A stretch of 63,880 nucleotides of DNA from positions 1 through 63,880 of the forward strand of contig PLLA01000093.1 of assembly GCA_003140835.1 (NCBI GenBank), in the 5' to 3' direction. A program made the translations under genes and the position numbers. Shown here piece after piece: positions 32,584 to 40,613 of this stretch. The notes below the pieces were generated by a model, which did not search any database, was not told the origin of the DNA, and was given only the letters and a program-made list of their open reading frames with translations. Source of the DNA: Candidatus Tumulicola scandinaviensis (GTDB lineage Bacteria; Vulcanimicrobiota; Vulcanimicrobiia; Vulcanimicrobiales; Vulcanimicrobiaceae). The number at the start of each line of letters is the position of its first letter. Position 1 is the stretch's first letter.

Positions 32584-34205
32584 TGCCACGCATTCCACGT
32601 GTCGCCGATGAAGGCGGCGGGAATGAAGTTCTTCACGTCGGCGTTCATCGCGGTATAACCCGTCTCCCAGGTAAACACTACTGCGGGGACGAGTTGGCGC
32701 AGGCGTTGCTCTTCGATCTGGTAGAGTGCTTTGCGTCGAGGCTGGTCGAACGTGCGCTCGGTGGCCGAACTGGTCGCGTTCACGATCGGGTCGTCGAGCC
32801 ACGACGTATTGGCGCCCTTGGGTGGAACGAACGCTCCGTTCCAACTACCGGCGTTGTCGGGGTCGGGTCCGTTGGTTTCGATCGACCACTCTAAGTCGTA
32901 CTTGCCGGTGTAGAGCGGACCGTTTTGCGCAAACATCAGGTTCGCGGGGTAGTTGCGGATCTGCAAATCGATACCGAATGGCTTGAGCATCGATTGCATG
33001 AGCACTTCGGACTGTTCGTTTTCTTGATGACCGACGGTTGCGGAGACGGTTACGCGCATCGCGGCGTCGCCTTTATGCAGCACGCCGTCGCGCTGCAGTT
33101 CCCAGCCGGCGGCGGCGAGCAGCCGGCGCGCGTCGACGGGATCGTACGGGTACGGCGGCAGTGCGGGTGCGGCCCACGATTCCGGAAAGATGTCGGACAC
33201 CGCCAGCCGGTTGATTCCGTGATAGACGGTGTCGTCGATGCGCTTCCAGTCGATCGCTTCGGCGATCGCGCGGCGCACGCGAACGTCGTGCAAGAGCGGC
33301 CGCGCCGTATTGATGCCGAGGTGCCGCCAGTTGGCGAGCAGTTGTTTCTTGACAACGATACCGGTTATGCTGCCGAGCTGCGGCACGGAGTTGGCGTTGA
33401 CGCCGGGATAAACGTCGATCTCGTGCGTGCGGAGTTGGTTGAAAAGCGTGTTGACGTCGGGGACGATTTTCCAGTCGATTTCTTTCAGTTTCGGCGGCCC
33501 GCGAAAATAGCGCGGATTCGGCACGAACACGAGTGACGTTCCGCGATTCCAGGACTGCAGGACGTACGGTCCGCTCGAAAGCGGCTTACTGTTGAAGTCG
33601 GCGGAATTGAGGTCCGGCAGCGATGCCAAAAGGTGGGCCGGCAGCGGCGGGTATCCGGCGCCGCCCATCGCGAGAATTCCAAACGCCGTTACGTCCGGGC
33701 GCTTGAGACGGATGACGATCGTGTACGGGTTAGGGGCCGTGGCCGAAGCGATCGCGTCCCAGCCGTAGCGCGTCTTGACGTTGTTGCGCGGATTGGTAGC
33801 GGCGCGATAGGTGAACAGCCAGTCGGCCGCGGTCAGCGGCGCGCCGTCGGCCCAGACGACGCCTTTGCGCAAATGGACGACGATGGTTTTCCCGTCGCGG
33901 CTGATACCGCCGTTGCGAAGCGACGGGACCGCGGTGGCGAGATCGGGCACGTAGTTGCCGTTCCGGTCGTAGCGCAGCAGGAACGAAAATAGCAAGCCGG
34001 AGATCTCGTCGGATGCCGCGCTGTGCGCGAACATCAAGTTCAGGCCGTCCGGTTCTTCGTCGGCGCCGACGCGCAGCACGCCTGGAACGGTCCACGGATT
34101 GCGCTCGCCGGCGCGGCCCGGCGAAACGCTACGCTGCGCGCACGCGCAGGTCGCCACGGCGACGAGCATGATGGCGACGACCCACCGAACCGGCAACGCC
34201 TTCAC
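32571..34205 (-). CDS. Peptide ABC transporter substrate-binding protein (family 5)
   Basis: A 544-aa periplasmic binding protein of the OppA/DppA family, catching peptides for an ABC importer. N-terminal signal with ATCACAQ, possibly a lipoprotein site but not a classic lipobox. Family features include LRVGADEEPDGLNLMFAHS, the YVPDLATAVPS block, VVHLRKGVVWADGAPLTAADWLFTYR and DVRVRRAIAEAIDWKRI. No permease or ATPase genes are adjacent, so it must share an importer encoded elsewhere. GTG start immediately after the upstream TAA. Neighbouring enzymes suggest murein peptides or D-Glu-containing dipeptides as cargo. Confidence 0.89.
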   Translation of the reverse strand: MKALPVRWVVAIMLVAVATCACAQRSVSPGRAGERNPWTVPGVLRVGADEEPDGLNLMFAHSAASDEISGLLFSFLLRYDRNGNYVPDLATAVPSLRNGGISRDGKTIVVHLRKGVVWADGAPLTAADWLFTYRAATNPRNNVKTRYGWDAIASATAPNPYTIVIRLKRPDVTAFGILAMGGAGYPPLPAHLLASLPDLNSADFNSKPLSSGPYVLQSWNRGTSLVFVPNPRYFRGPPKLKEIDWKIVPDVNTLFNQLRTHEIDVYPGVNANSVPQLGSITGIVVKKQLLANWRHLGINTARPLLHDVRVRRAIAEAIDWKRIDDTVYHGINRLAVSDIFPESWAAPALPPYPYDPVDARRLLAAAGWELQRDGVLHKGDAAMRVTVSATVGHQENEQSEVLMQSMLKPFGIDLQIRNYPANLMFAQNGPLYTGKYDLEWSIETNGPDPDNAGSWNGAFVPPKGANTSWLDDPIVNATSSATERTFDQPRRKALYQIEEQRLRQLVPAVVFTWETGYTAMNADVKNFIPAAFIGDTWNAWQWSI

Positions 34206-35273
34206 TTATACGTGGCTGCCGAGCTGCGGCCGTTTGACGATGCGTGGCGCGACGTCCTTATAGAAGCCCGCAGCGCCGAACCGCACGACGTCGTCGGCTG
34301 GCAGTCCGGTTTCGGTTTTCGCGCGTGCGATTTCGGCGCGCGCCTCGTCGTCGGACAGCCCGCGTGTATTGAGGGCGATGCCGATGACCGGAGCGGGTTT
34401 GACGGTTGCCAACAGGGCCTCGTGCAGATCGATGAGCGCCCGGTACCCGAGGGCGGGCGTTGCGTACTCTTCGATGTGCCGGCGGCGCGGATCGCACACG
34501 AGCACCAATGCGTCGGCCGCGCTTCCGAACATGAGCGCGAGCGTCACCGGCGCGTACGCCGGATGGTTGATGGCGCCTTGCCCCTCGACGACGATAAGGT
34601 CAGCGCCCTCGTGAGCCGCATAGAGCACGAGCTGTTCGGCGGCGCCGGGTGCGAAATCGGCGACCACGCGATCGACCGAGATTCCCCAGCCCGCAATCAT
34701 GATGCCGGTTTGTCCGGTCGGAACGAACCGAGGATTCGTCTTCCCGGCGTCGCGGGCCGCATCGACGATCTCCAGTGCCACGCTCATCTTGCCGATCGCA
34801 CAGTCGTTGCCGACCGTCAGCAGAATCGGCGCCGCGACGTCGTAGGCGGCGCCGCTGAATATCGGAACGTCGGGTGGTTTGCGCACGTCCCAAATCGTCG
34901 CGCCCGAACGCATTGCGGCCGCGTGGAATTCGAGATCGTCGTCGAGCATGTCGTGCAAACCGCTAACGATTTCGAGGCGTGCCGCGATGGCGGTGAGGAT
35001 GTCTTGGCGCCAAGACGGCGGCAACGCGCCCCCGCGCGGAGCGGTGCCGATCAGCAGTGCGGTAGGTTTCAACGGCAACGCTTCGGCGACGCTCGCGACG
35101 ATGGGTGCCTCGCTGCGAAGGTGCGGCAGAACGTCGCACACGCGACGGCCGGCACAGGACGGGTCGACCACCGCAACCACGTCGTCGGCACCGTAACGAA
35201 TCACACCGTGCGCGGTCTTCGCATCGATGGCGAACCGGTCGGGCGCGAGAACGAGATAGCGCCGGCGGGTCAC
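34206..35273 (-). CDS. DUF1611 family P-loop protein (DgcN-like)
   Basis: A 355-aa protein of the DUF1611 family (PF07755). The N-terminal domain has the family block LLIGTAPRGGALPPSWRQDI; the C-terminal nucleotide-binding domain has the P-loop TVGNDCAIGKMSVALEI and VVEGQGAINHPAYAPV. As I recall, the marine homologue DgcN is a D-glutamate N-acetyltransferase that works with DgcA, an enolase-superfamily N-acetyl-D-Glu racemase. The adjacent gene encodes just such an epimerase, joined by a GTGA overlap, which supports the same two-step pathway here. Other DUF1611 roles cannot be ruled out. Confidence 0.85.
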   Translation of the reverse strand: MTRRRYLVLAPDRFAIDAKTAHGVIRYGADDVVAVVDPSCAGRRVCDVLPHLRSEAPIVASVAEALPLKPTALLIGTAPRGGALPPSWRQDILTAIAARLEIVSGLHDMLDDDLEFHAAAMRSGATIWDVRKPPDVPIFSGAAYDVAAPILLTVGNDCAIGKMSVALEIVDAARDAGKTNPRFVPTGQTGIMIAGWGISVDRVVADFAPGAAEQLVLYAAHEGADLIVVEGQGAINHPAYAPVTLALMFGSAADALVLVCDPRRRHIEEYATPALGYRALIDLHEALLATVKPAPVIGIALNTRGLSDDEARAEIARAKTETGLPADDVVRFGAAGFYKDVAPRIVKRPQLGSHV

Positions 35274-36289
35274 GCCGGAACGGTTTCGTGGACTCCCAGC
35301 CCGGGAGCGTCAGGCAGAATCAGCTTTCCGCGATCGTAGGTCACGCCGGTAAATGGATCGCCGGCCGTGAGGAACGGTCCGTCGATGTCGGCCCAGTCGA
35401 CCAACGGCGAGATGTGCGCGGCCGCGGTCGCGCACACGGCGCTCTCGACCATGCAGCCGAGCATGATCTTCAGGCCCATGGCCCGCGCGGTGTGAATCAT
35501 CGCCAGCGCGCCGCGCAAACCGCCCGTCTTGGCGAGCTTAACGTTGACGCCGTCGACGCAACCGTACAGCCGCGGCAAATCCCCGGCAACCAGCGAATCT
35601 TCATCGGTGACGATCGGAATCGAAACGCGTTGGCGAATCGCGCGAAGTTGCTCCGGATGGCCGGCCGGCACCGGCTGTTCACAAAACTCGATCTCGAAAC
35701 GTTCCAGCTCTTTGAGAATCCGGACCGCAGTCTCAACGTCCCACCCTTCGTTTGCGTCGATCCGAATCGTTCCGTGATAGCGTTCGCGGATGAGGCCGAT
35801 GGTTTCGATTTGTTCGCGGGGAGTGCCGCTGCCGAGCTTGACCTTGAGGATCGGATGGTCGCCGACTTCGGCAACCTTACGCAGGGTCGTTTCGGGATCG
35901 GCGATGCCGATGGTAAACGACGTCACCGGCGTCAGTGCCGGGTCCAAGCCGAAGAGCTCGTACAGCGGCTTTCCCAGATCCTTACCGATAAGATCGTGCA
36001 GTGCGAGGTCGAGGCCGCCCCGCGCAGCCGCCGGAATGCCGGCATGAAGTAACGCTTCGAGGCGATACGGATCGCTCGTGGCCGGCGCGTGGGTTGCGAA
36101 ATAGTCGATCACGCTTTCGACCGATTCACCGTAGCGCTCGGTCGGCGCGGCTTCGCCGAGTCCTTCGAGATCGCCGGCCCGCACGCGTACGAGCGCCGTC
36201 CGCGCGACCGTTTCTTCACCCCGCGCAATTTTGAACGGATGGACGAGCGGAAGCTCGAGCGGCGTAACCGAGACCATCAAGGCGGACAT
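35270..36289 (-). CDS. L-Ala-D/L-Glu epimerase or N-acetyl-D-Glu racemase (enolase superfamily)
   Basis: A 339-aa enolase-superfamily enzyme of the muconate lactonising subgroup. Catalytic lysine in ILKVKLGSG (KxK), metal ligands in IRIDANEGW, EFCEQPV and TDEDSL, second lysine in NVKLAKTGG, and the dipeptide-epimerase signature MLGCMVES. It epimerises the Glu in L-Ala-D-Glu from peptidoglycan, or as DgcA racemises N-acetyl-D-Glu. It leads the leftward operon, followed by DUF1611, peptide-binding, peptidase and trmL genes. The ATG at 36289 overlaps the end of the pseudogene by 13 bp. Confidence 0.9.
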   Translation of the reverse strand: MSALMVSVTPLELPLVHPFKIARGEETVARTALVRVRAGDLEGLGEAAPTERYGESVESVIDYFATHAPATSDPYRLEALLHAGIPAAARGGLDLALHDLIGKDLGKPLYELFGLDPALTPVTSFTIGIADPETTLRKVAEVGDHPILKVKLGSGTPREQIETIGLIRERYHGTIRIDANEGWDVETAVRILKELERFEIEFCEQPVPAGHPEQLRAIRQRVSIPIVTDEDSLVAGDLPRLYGCVDGVNVKLAKTGGLRGALAMIHTARAMGLKIMLGCMVESAVCATAAAHISPLVDWADIDGPFLTAGDPFTGVTYDRGKLILPDAPGLGVHETVPA

Positions 36290-36823
36290 GCGAGGCGCTT
36301 TCCACTCGCTATCCGCCGTTCCCTCAGGTTAGAAACCGATCCGTGTGGGCGACGCCACGCGATAGCACGACCACGGTGATCGTGACGCACCCCTTCGCCG
36401 AGCGTGCGCGCGGCGTGGCGTTCCGAGCCGGTGATGACGCGCCGCTCTTCGGCGGTGTCGTACGGGCGGCTCGATCGAGCGGCCAGCGCCGCCTCGCGGC
36501 AGCGATTCGACCGCATGATCGATCTCGAGTCCCAAACCGAGCGCCGGCGACTGGCGCCCGCCGCACGTCGTGCGCAGCGCGGAATGCGGATCCCACGCGA
36601 TCGTATCGGTCGCCGGGTCGAAATGGTCGTCGTTGCGATGGTTCACGATCAGCCGGTAGTGGCGGCCGTGGGCACGCTCCAGACGATCGAAGAGTGCGCG
36701 CTCCACCGCATCGTGCGAGAGATACGCTTTCGCTGCGCAGTAGTCGCGGTCGGCCTTCCGCTGCACCGAGAGCGACCCGTGACGAACCTCGCCGCGTGCG
36801 AAAGCGACCGTCGCAATCTGCAT
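36277..36823 (-). pseudogene. Frameshifted M91-like (NleD-type) metallopeptidase remnant
   Basis: Two frames together make one M91-like domain (PF14891). The first, from the ATG at 36823, reads RHYRLIVNHRNDDHFDP, IAWDPHSALRTTCGG and QSPALGLGLEIDHAVES; family members have HE(M/I)xH where this has LEIDH, so the first zinc-binding His is Leu (CTC for CAC). The conserved continuation YDTAEERRVITGSERHAARTLGE then appears in the other frame (from about 36516 down to 36277). A frameshift near 36480-36515 therefore breaks the gene. Loss of the His and the frame both argue for a decayed effector-type protease; a single sequencing error could explain only the frame. Confidence 0.6.
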
Positions 36824-36880
36824 GACGTACGACGTTCACGCACTCGATGCAATTCGTCTAGGCGGCGCACGGCGACAAGG

Positions 36881-36906
36881 CGGCTTCGCTCAGGATGACA
36901 AACGTT
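36881..36906 (+). repeat. Short dispersed repeat, copy 2 of 3
   Basis: CGGCTTCGCTCAGGATGACA plus AACGTT, sharing the GCTCAGGATGACAAA core with copies at 3171 and 63831. Here the repeat contains the stop codon of the YdeI-like gene: on that gene's strand TTTGTCATCCTGA encodes the last residues and TGA. Confidence 0.7.
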
Positions 36907-37342
36907 CGCGGAGTTTTCCGCGCGCTTTTTCTATGCGGCGGAGCCGCGTCTCGGGTTTCTTCGCCGCCTCGATCCACTGCACGTATTCCTTGCGATGACT
37001 GTACGACGTGGCATCGAAGGCGCGCCGTTCTGCCACGCGCATGGCTTTTGCGAAGTTCGGCGGTACGTCGACGGTGCGCACTTCGGTGTCGCGTTCGACG
37101 TCGAGCGTAATGCGTTCGCCGCGCTCGATACCGGCAGCTTTGCGCACCGCGGCAGTCACGCCGATCATCGGACCGGCACCCATGTTGCAGATCGTCGTAC
37201 GCCACGTTACGCCGTTGACGGTAACGCGAACCGCAACGCGCGTACGTCCTTCAAACGCACGCATCGCGGTAGCGGGGACGAGCGCATACGTCGCCGCCGA
37301 ATCGTCGCTGCCTTCGAGCTTGGTACGAAAGCGAAGAACCAT
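36890..37342 (-). CDS. DUF1905 / YdeI (OmdA)-like protein
   Basis: A 150-aa protein with an N-terminal DUF1905 beta-barrel (FRTKLEGSDDSAATYALVP, GMGAGP-like NMGAGPMIGVTAAVRKAAG) and a C-terminal OmdA/YdeI helical part (SYSHRKEYVQWIEAAKKPETR, IEKARGKL). The family is associated with bacteriocin or peptide resistance in a few species; function here is unknown. I choose the ATG at 37342, which has GAGGG about nine bases upstream, over the upstream in-frame ATG at 37363. The last codons (LSS-stop) fall inside the dispersed repeat, so the C-terminus may have been altered by repeat insertion. Confidence 0.85.
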   Translation of the reverse strand: MVLRFRTKLEGSDDSAATYALVPATAMRAFEGRTRVAVRVTVNGVTWRTTICNMGAGPMIGVTAAVRKAAGIERGERITLDVERDTEVRTVDVPPNFAKAMRVAERRAFDATSYSHRKEYVQWIEAAKKPETRLRRIEKARGKLRERLSS

Positions 37343-37415
37343 ACTCAAAAGACCCTCTAGCACGAATCGAATCGTAAATCAAGGTCTTGACCGGGAGTGG
37401 TACGGTAGAGGGGCT

Positions 37416-37597
37416 CGACTGCGCGTGGCGCGCACCGCGTTAAGGTGCCGAGCCGATAGTGATACATAGGGAGCATCAGCTCCGGATACGACGGGACGAC
37501 TTGGGCTCTGGATGCCTGCCGGCCCTGCGCCCGGGCCGCACCCACCTGCGAGACGCGGGTTCGAATCACCGAGGGCGGCAGACGCTACGTGCGGTTG
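37416..37597 (+). ncRNA. ssrS: 6S RNA (RNA polymerase-binding regulator)
   Basis: A 182-nt region folds as 6S RNA. Closing stem: 37416-37430 with 37583-37597, fifteen pairs including four G-U. The 5' bubble strand GAGCCGATA at 37450-37458 matches the E. coli GAGCCGAUA, followed by a small hairpin GAGC-ATCA-GCTC (37471-37482). The apical stem TGC(C)GGCCC/GGGCCGCA closes on 37526-37532, and the 3' bubble hairpin CCTGCG-AGA-CGCGGG (37545-37559) is followed by TTCGAATCACCG and GGCGGCA, as in E. coli. Size equals the usual 180-190 nt. TTGACC at 37387 may be its -35. 6S RNA sequesters the housekeeping holoenzyme in stationary phase. Confidence 0.72.
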
Positions 37598-38313
37598 AGT
37601 TCAAGCGATGCGAGCGCGATGCGCCAGGAACGCATTGCCGTGCGGACGTCAGCGACGCTTGCGTCGCCCGAAGGCTCGTCGAGCGCAAGATACCCGCGAA
37701 ACGCCGAAAATCCGTGCGTCACATCACCGATCGAGCGCTCGGTTTCGTCGCCGACGGTGCTCCAGAGCAGCACGCTATTCGAGGCCAGTTGTGCCGGGTC
37801 GCTTGCCGCATCGAACGCGCGCGGCTCCGGCCCGAAGCGCAGCCACGCCGAGTCGGCCTCTTTCGCGACGCGCTTGCAGTCCTGCGTGGTCGCGGCGAAC
37901 GTGCCGGGCGCGTTGCGAACGGCAAGCGTGACGTTGACCGCTTTCGCCAGCGACGTCGCAACGTTCAAGCGCGCCAACTGTTCGCTCCAAGAACAATCGA
38001 ACTCGCGCGCGAGTTCTCCGGAAAGCAGCGGGGCTCCGAGCGCCGCCGCATGTCCTAGCGCGTCGGTCATCGCGCGCTCGTCGGAACCGAAAAACGCCGA
38101 GCCCGCAACCGCAGCGACGGCGAGGCCCCGGTCGGTGGCCATCTTCTTGAGCTGCGCGAGGTAGTCGTCGTCGGTGCGCGGAAAGTGCCGCACGTCTAAC
38201 ACGACGCCGTCGCAAGCGAGCTCGTGCGCGCAGAGATCGATAAACTCGAGTTGGGTGAGATCGCCGCGAACGAACGAAGAGTGGAGTGCGCCGCTCGCAC
38301 AGGCTAGCTTCAT
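37585..38313 (-). CDS. TIM-barrel sugar phosphate isomerase/epimerase-like protein
   Basis: A 242-aa protein of the xylose isomerase-like TIM-barrel (AP endonuclease family 2) type: MKLACASGALHSSFVRGDLT, CDGVVLDVRHFPRTDDDYLAQL, AVAGSAFFGSDERAMTDALGHAAALGAP and a C-terminal AFRGYLALDEPSGDASV. Such proteins isomerise sugars or act on inositol derivatives; the metal ligands are only partly evident, so catalytic activity is uncertain. The ATG at 38313 is chosen because longer frames are antisense shadow of the rpiB and glyA region. It is divergent from rpiB, and its stop lies inside the 3' strand of the 6S RNA closing stem. Confidence 0.78.
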   Translation of the reverse strand: MKLACASGALHSSFVRGDLTQLEFIDLCAHELACDGVVLDVRHFPRTDDDYLAQLKKMATDRGLAVAAVAGSAFFGSDERAMTDALGHAAALGAPLLSGELAREFDCSWSEQLARLNVATSLAKAVNVTLAVRNAPGTFAATTQDCKRVAKEADSAWLRFGPEPRAFDAASDPAQLASNSVLLWSTVGDETERSIGDVTHGFSAFRGYLALDEPSGDASVADVRTAMRSWRIALASLELNRT

Positions 38314-38373
38314 CGGCGCCGTCGTTCGACCGCCTGGTGCGCGCTTCTTGCTCGACGAGGACCTCGACAACGT

Positions 38374-38895
38374 ATGAAAATAGCGGTTGGTGCCGATCAC
38401 GCCGGTTTCGAATATAAGGATAGCATCGCGCAAATCTTGCGCGACAAGGGCCACCAGGTACTCGACTTCGGGACGCACGACCCGGCGCCGGTCGACTATC
38501 CGCAGTACGGCTACGCGGTCGGCGAAGCCGTTGCCAGCGGGCAGGCCGATCGCGGGATCCTCGTCTGCGGCTCGAGTCTGGGCATCGCGATGGCGGCCAA
38601 TAAGGTCCCCGGCATCCGTTGCGCACCCGTGGCCGAGCCATACTCGGCCGAACTGGCGCGCCGGCATAACGACTGCAACGTGATCGCGTTTTCCGAGCGC
38701 CTGACCGGATGGGAAATGATCGAGCGAATGCTCGACGTGTACTTGGATACGCCCTTCGACGGCGGACGTCACGAGCATCGCATCGAACAACTCTTCGAGT
38801 TCGGCGATAAACAACGCGAACGGACCCTCAAGGACGTCGAGCAGGGTGCCGTGACCGACGCGCAAACGCCGAAGGATTTGATTCCAAAACCCTAG
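38374..38895 (+). CDS. rpiB: Ribose-5-phosphate isomerase B
   Basis: A 173-aa RpiB/LacAB family enzyme interconverting ribose 5-phosphate and ribulose 5-phosphate in the pentose phosphate pathway. Signature motifs: MKIAVGADHAGFEYKD, VLDFGTHDPAPVDYPQYGYAVGE, RGILVCGSSLGIAMAANKVPGIRCAPVAEPYSAELARRHNDCNVI with the catalytic Cys in LVCGSS. Compared with the usual about 150 residues it carries an extra tail of about 25 residues (DKQRERTLKDVEQ...). First gene of a rightward run; glyA starts 15 bp after it. Confidence 0.94.
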   Translation: MKIAVGADHAGFEYKDSIAQILRDKGHQVLDFGTHDPAPVDYPQYGYAVGEAVASGQADRGILVCGSSLGIAMAANKVPGIRCAPVAEPYSAELARRHNDCNVIAFSERLTGWEMIERMLDVYLDTPFDGGRHEHRIEQLFEFGDKQRERTLKDVEQGAVTDAQTPKDLIPKP

Positions 38896-38910
38896 GGACG
38901 GGCAGGCAGC

Positions 38911-40158
38911 ATGGATATTCTCGCACGCAGTCACGTCGAAGCCGACGATCCGGAAGTCTTTGCGGCCATCGCCGGAGAGGAACGCCGGCAAAAGGACAAT
39001 CTCGAACTCATCGCTTCGGAGAATTATGCCAGCCGCGCCGTGCGCGAAGCGATGGGTTGCGTGATGACCAACAAGTATGCCGAGGGCTACCCCGGAAAGC
39101 GATACTACGGCGGCTGCGAGTTCGTCGACGAAGCCGAACGGCTGGCCATTGATCGCGTGAAGCTGCTTTTCGGTGCCGAGCACGCCAACGTCCAACCGCA
39201 TTCCGGCGCGCAGGCCAACATGGCCGTCTTCATGGCGCATCTGCAGCCGGGCGACACGGTGCTGGGCATGTCGCTGGCGCACGGCGGTCACCTCACTCAC
39301 GGCACCAAAGTGAGCTTCTCCGGAAAACTCTACAACGCGGTCGCCTACGGCGTCCACCGCGAAACCGAACTCATCGATTTCGACGAAGTGCGCGCACGCG
39401 CGCGCGAGCATCGGCCGAAGATGATCGTCGCCGGCGCCAGTGCGTATCCGCGTACGATGGAATACGGGCCGTTCCGGGAGATCGCCGACGAAGTCGGCGC
39501 GACCTTACTGGTCGACATGGCACACGTCGCCGGCTTGGTGGCGGTGGGGTTGCATCCGTCGCCGGTGGGCATCGCCGACTTCTCCACGTCGACGACTCAT
39601 AAAACGCTGCGCGGACCGCGCGGCGGCATCATTCTTTGCACCCAAAAGTGGGCGCAGCCAATCGACAAGAGCGTTTTCCCCGGCATTCAAGGCGGCCCGT
39701 TGATGCACACGATCGCCGCCAAGGCGGTCGCTTTCCGTGAAGCGCTGCGGCCCGATTTCAAAACCTACCAGCAGCACGTCGTCGACAACGCGCGCGCCAT
39801 GGCCGACGAGTTCGCTCGCGGCGGCCTGCGCTTAGTTGGCGGCGGTACCGACACCCATCTGTTGCTGGTCGACGTTTCCGTTAAAGGCCTCACCGGTAAG
39901 GCCGTCGAGGCGTATCTCGACGAGATCGGCATCACCGTCAACAAGAATGCGATTCCGTTCGACCAGCAGAAACCGATGGTGGCCAGCGGCATCCGCATCG
40001 GGACACCCGCCATCACCAGTCGCGGCTTCGGACTCGACGAATGCCGGGAAGTCGCCCGCATCATGGTCGAAGCGCTCGCCGACATCGAAACGCGCGCGCG
40101 CATCCCGGCGCTGTGCGACCGAGTCCGCGAGCTCACCGGCCGGTTCGACGTGCCTTAG
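38911..40158 (+). CDS. glyA: Serine hydroxymethyltransferase
   Basis: A 415-aa PLP enzyme converting serine and tetrahydrofolate to glycine and methylene-tetrahydrofolate, the main one-carbon source. [59 protein letters not shown] and the Schiff-base Lys231 in [14 protein letters not shown] are all present, as is [14 protein letters not shown] near the end. Length is normal. It is followed 17 bp later by the dCMP deaminase gene; both serve thymidylate and one-carbon metabolism, so a functional pairing is plausible. Confidence 0.97.
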   Translation: MDILARSHVEADDPEVFAAIAGEERRQKDNLELIASENYASRAVREAMGCVMTNKYAEGYPGKRYYGGCEFVDEAERLAIDRVKLLFGAEHANVQPHSGAQANMAVFMAHLQPGDTVLGMSLAHGGHLTHGTKVSFSGKLYNAVAYGVHRETELIDFDEVRARAREHRPKMIVAGASAYPRTMEYGPFREIADEVGATLLVDMAHVAGLVAVGLHPSPVGIADFSTSTTHKTLRGPRGGIILCTQKWAQPIDKSVFPGIQGGPLMHTIAAKAVAFREALRPDFKTYQQHVVDNARAMADEFARGGLRLVGGGTDTHLLLVDVSVKGLTGKAVEAYLDEIGITVNKNAIPFDQQKPMVASGIRIGTPAITSRGFGLDECREVARIMVEALADIETRARIPALCDRVRELTGRFDVP

Positions 40159-40175
40159 GTTTGCCGAGCAATTTC

Positions 40176-40613
40176 GTGCGACCCGGATGGGACGAATACT
40201 TCATGCAAATCGCGCATACCGTCAGCACGCGGTCGACGTGTCCGCGCGCGTCGGTGGGCTGCGTCCTGGTGCGCGAGCATCGGATTTTAACGACGGGTTA
40301 TAACGGCGCGCCGCGCGGCGTCGCGCATTGCACCGAAGTCGGGTGCACCCTGGTCGGCGATCACTGCGTCCGTGCGACCCACGCCGAAGCCAATGCCGTC
40401 GTGCAGGGTGCGCTGCACGGCGTCAGCTTGGAGGGCGCGACCGCGTACTGCACGCATCAGCCGTGCGTCAACTGCTCGAAGTTGCTCATCAGCGCCGGCG
40501 TGCGGAAAATCGTTTACGACGGACCCTACCCCGATGCGGTTGCCGGCGTGCTGTTGGCCGAAGCCGGCGTGGCCGCCGTCCAGTACGCTGCGCTGGAAGG
40601 AGCGCGCGGGTGA
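40176..40613 (+). CDS. dCMP deaminase / ComEB-like cytidine deaminase
   Basis: A 145-aa zinc deaminase: RPGWDEYFMQIAHTVSTRSTCPRASVG, then TGYNGAPRGVAHC, catalytic THAEANAVVQGA (His and Glu) and zinc cysteines in HQPCVNCSKLLISAGVRKI. It deaminates dCMP to dUMP, the precursor of dTMP. I choose the GTG at 40176 because the family begins MRPxWDEYF; TTG 40161 is the alternative. Located between glyA and wecA; the latter starts in a GTGA overlap. Confidence 0.92.
   Translation: MRPGWDEYFMQIAHTVSTRSTCPRASVGCVLVREHRILTTGYNGAPRGVAHCTEVGCTLVGDHCVRATHAEANAVVQGALHGVSLEGATAYCTHQPCVNCSKLLISAGVRKIVYDGPYPDAVAGVLLAEAGVAAVQYAALEGARG

Noticed and set aside
36343..36898. Plus-strand open frames opposite the M91-like remnant
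   Set aside because: Arg-rich translations without motif; the minus strand holds the recognisable metallopeptidase blocks.
37545..37570. tRNA-like GGTTCGAATC (T-arm-like) segment
   Set aside because: No acceptor, D or anticodon arms can be formed around it. The segment is explained by the 3' bubble strand of the 6S RNA, where the same string follows a hairpin.
37585..39411. A 608-codon minus-strand open frame across rpiB and glyA
   Set aside because: The upstream two thirds are antisense to strongly conserved rpiB and glyA and have no domain. Only the part from 38313 has TIM-barrel character.
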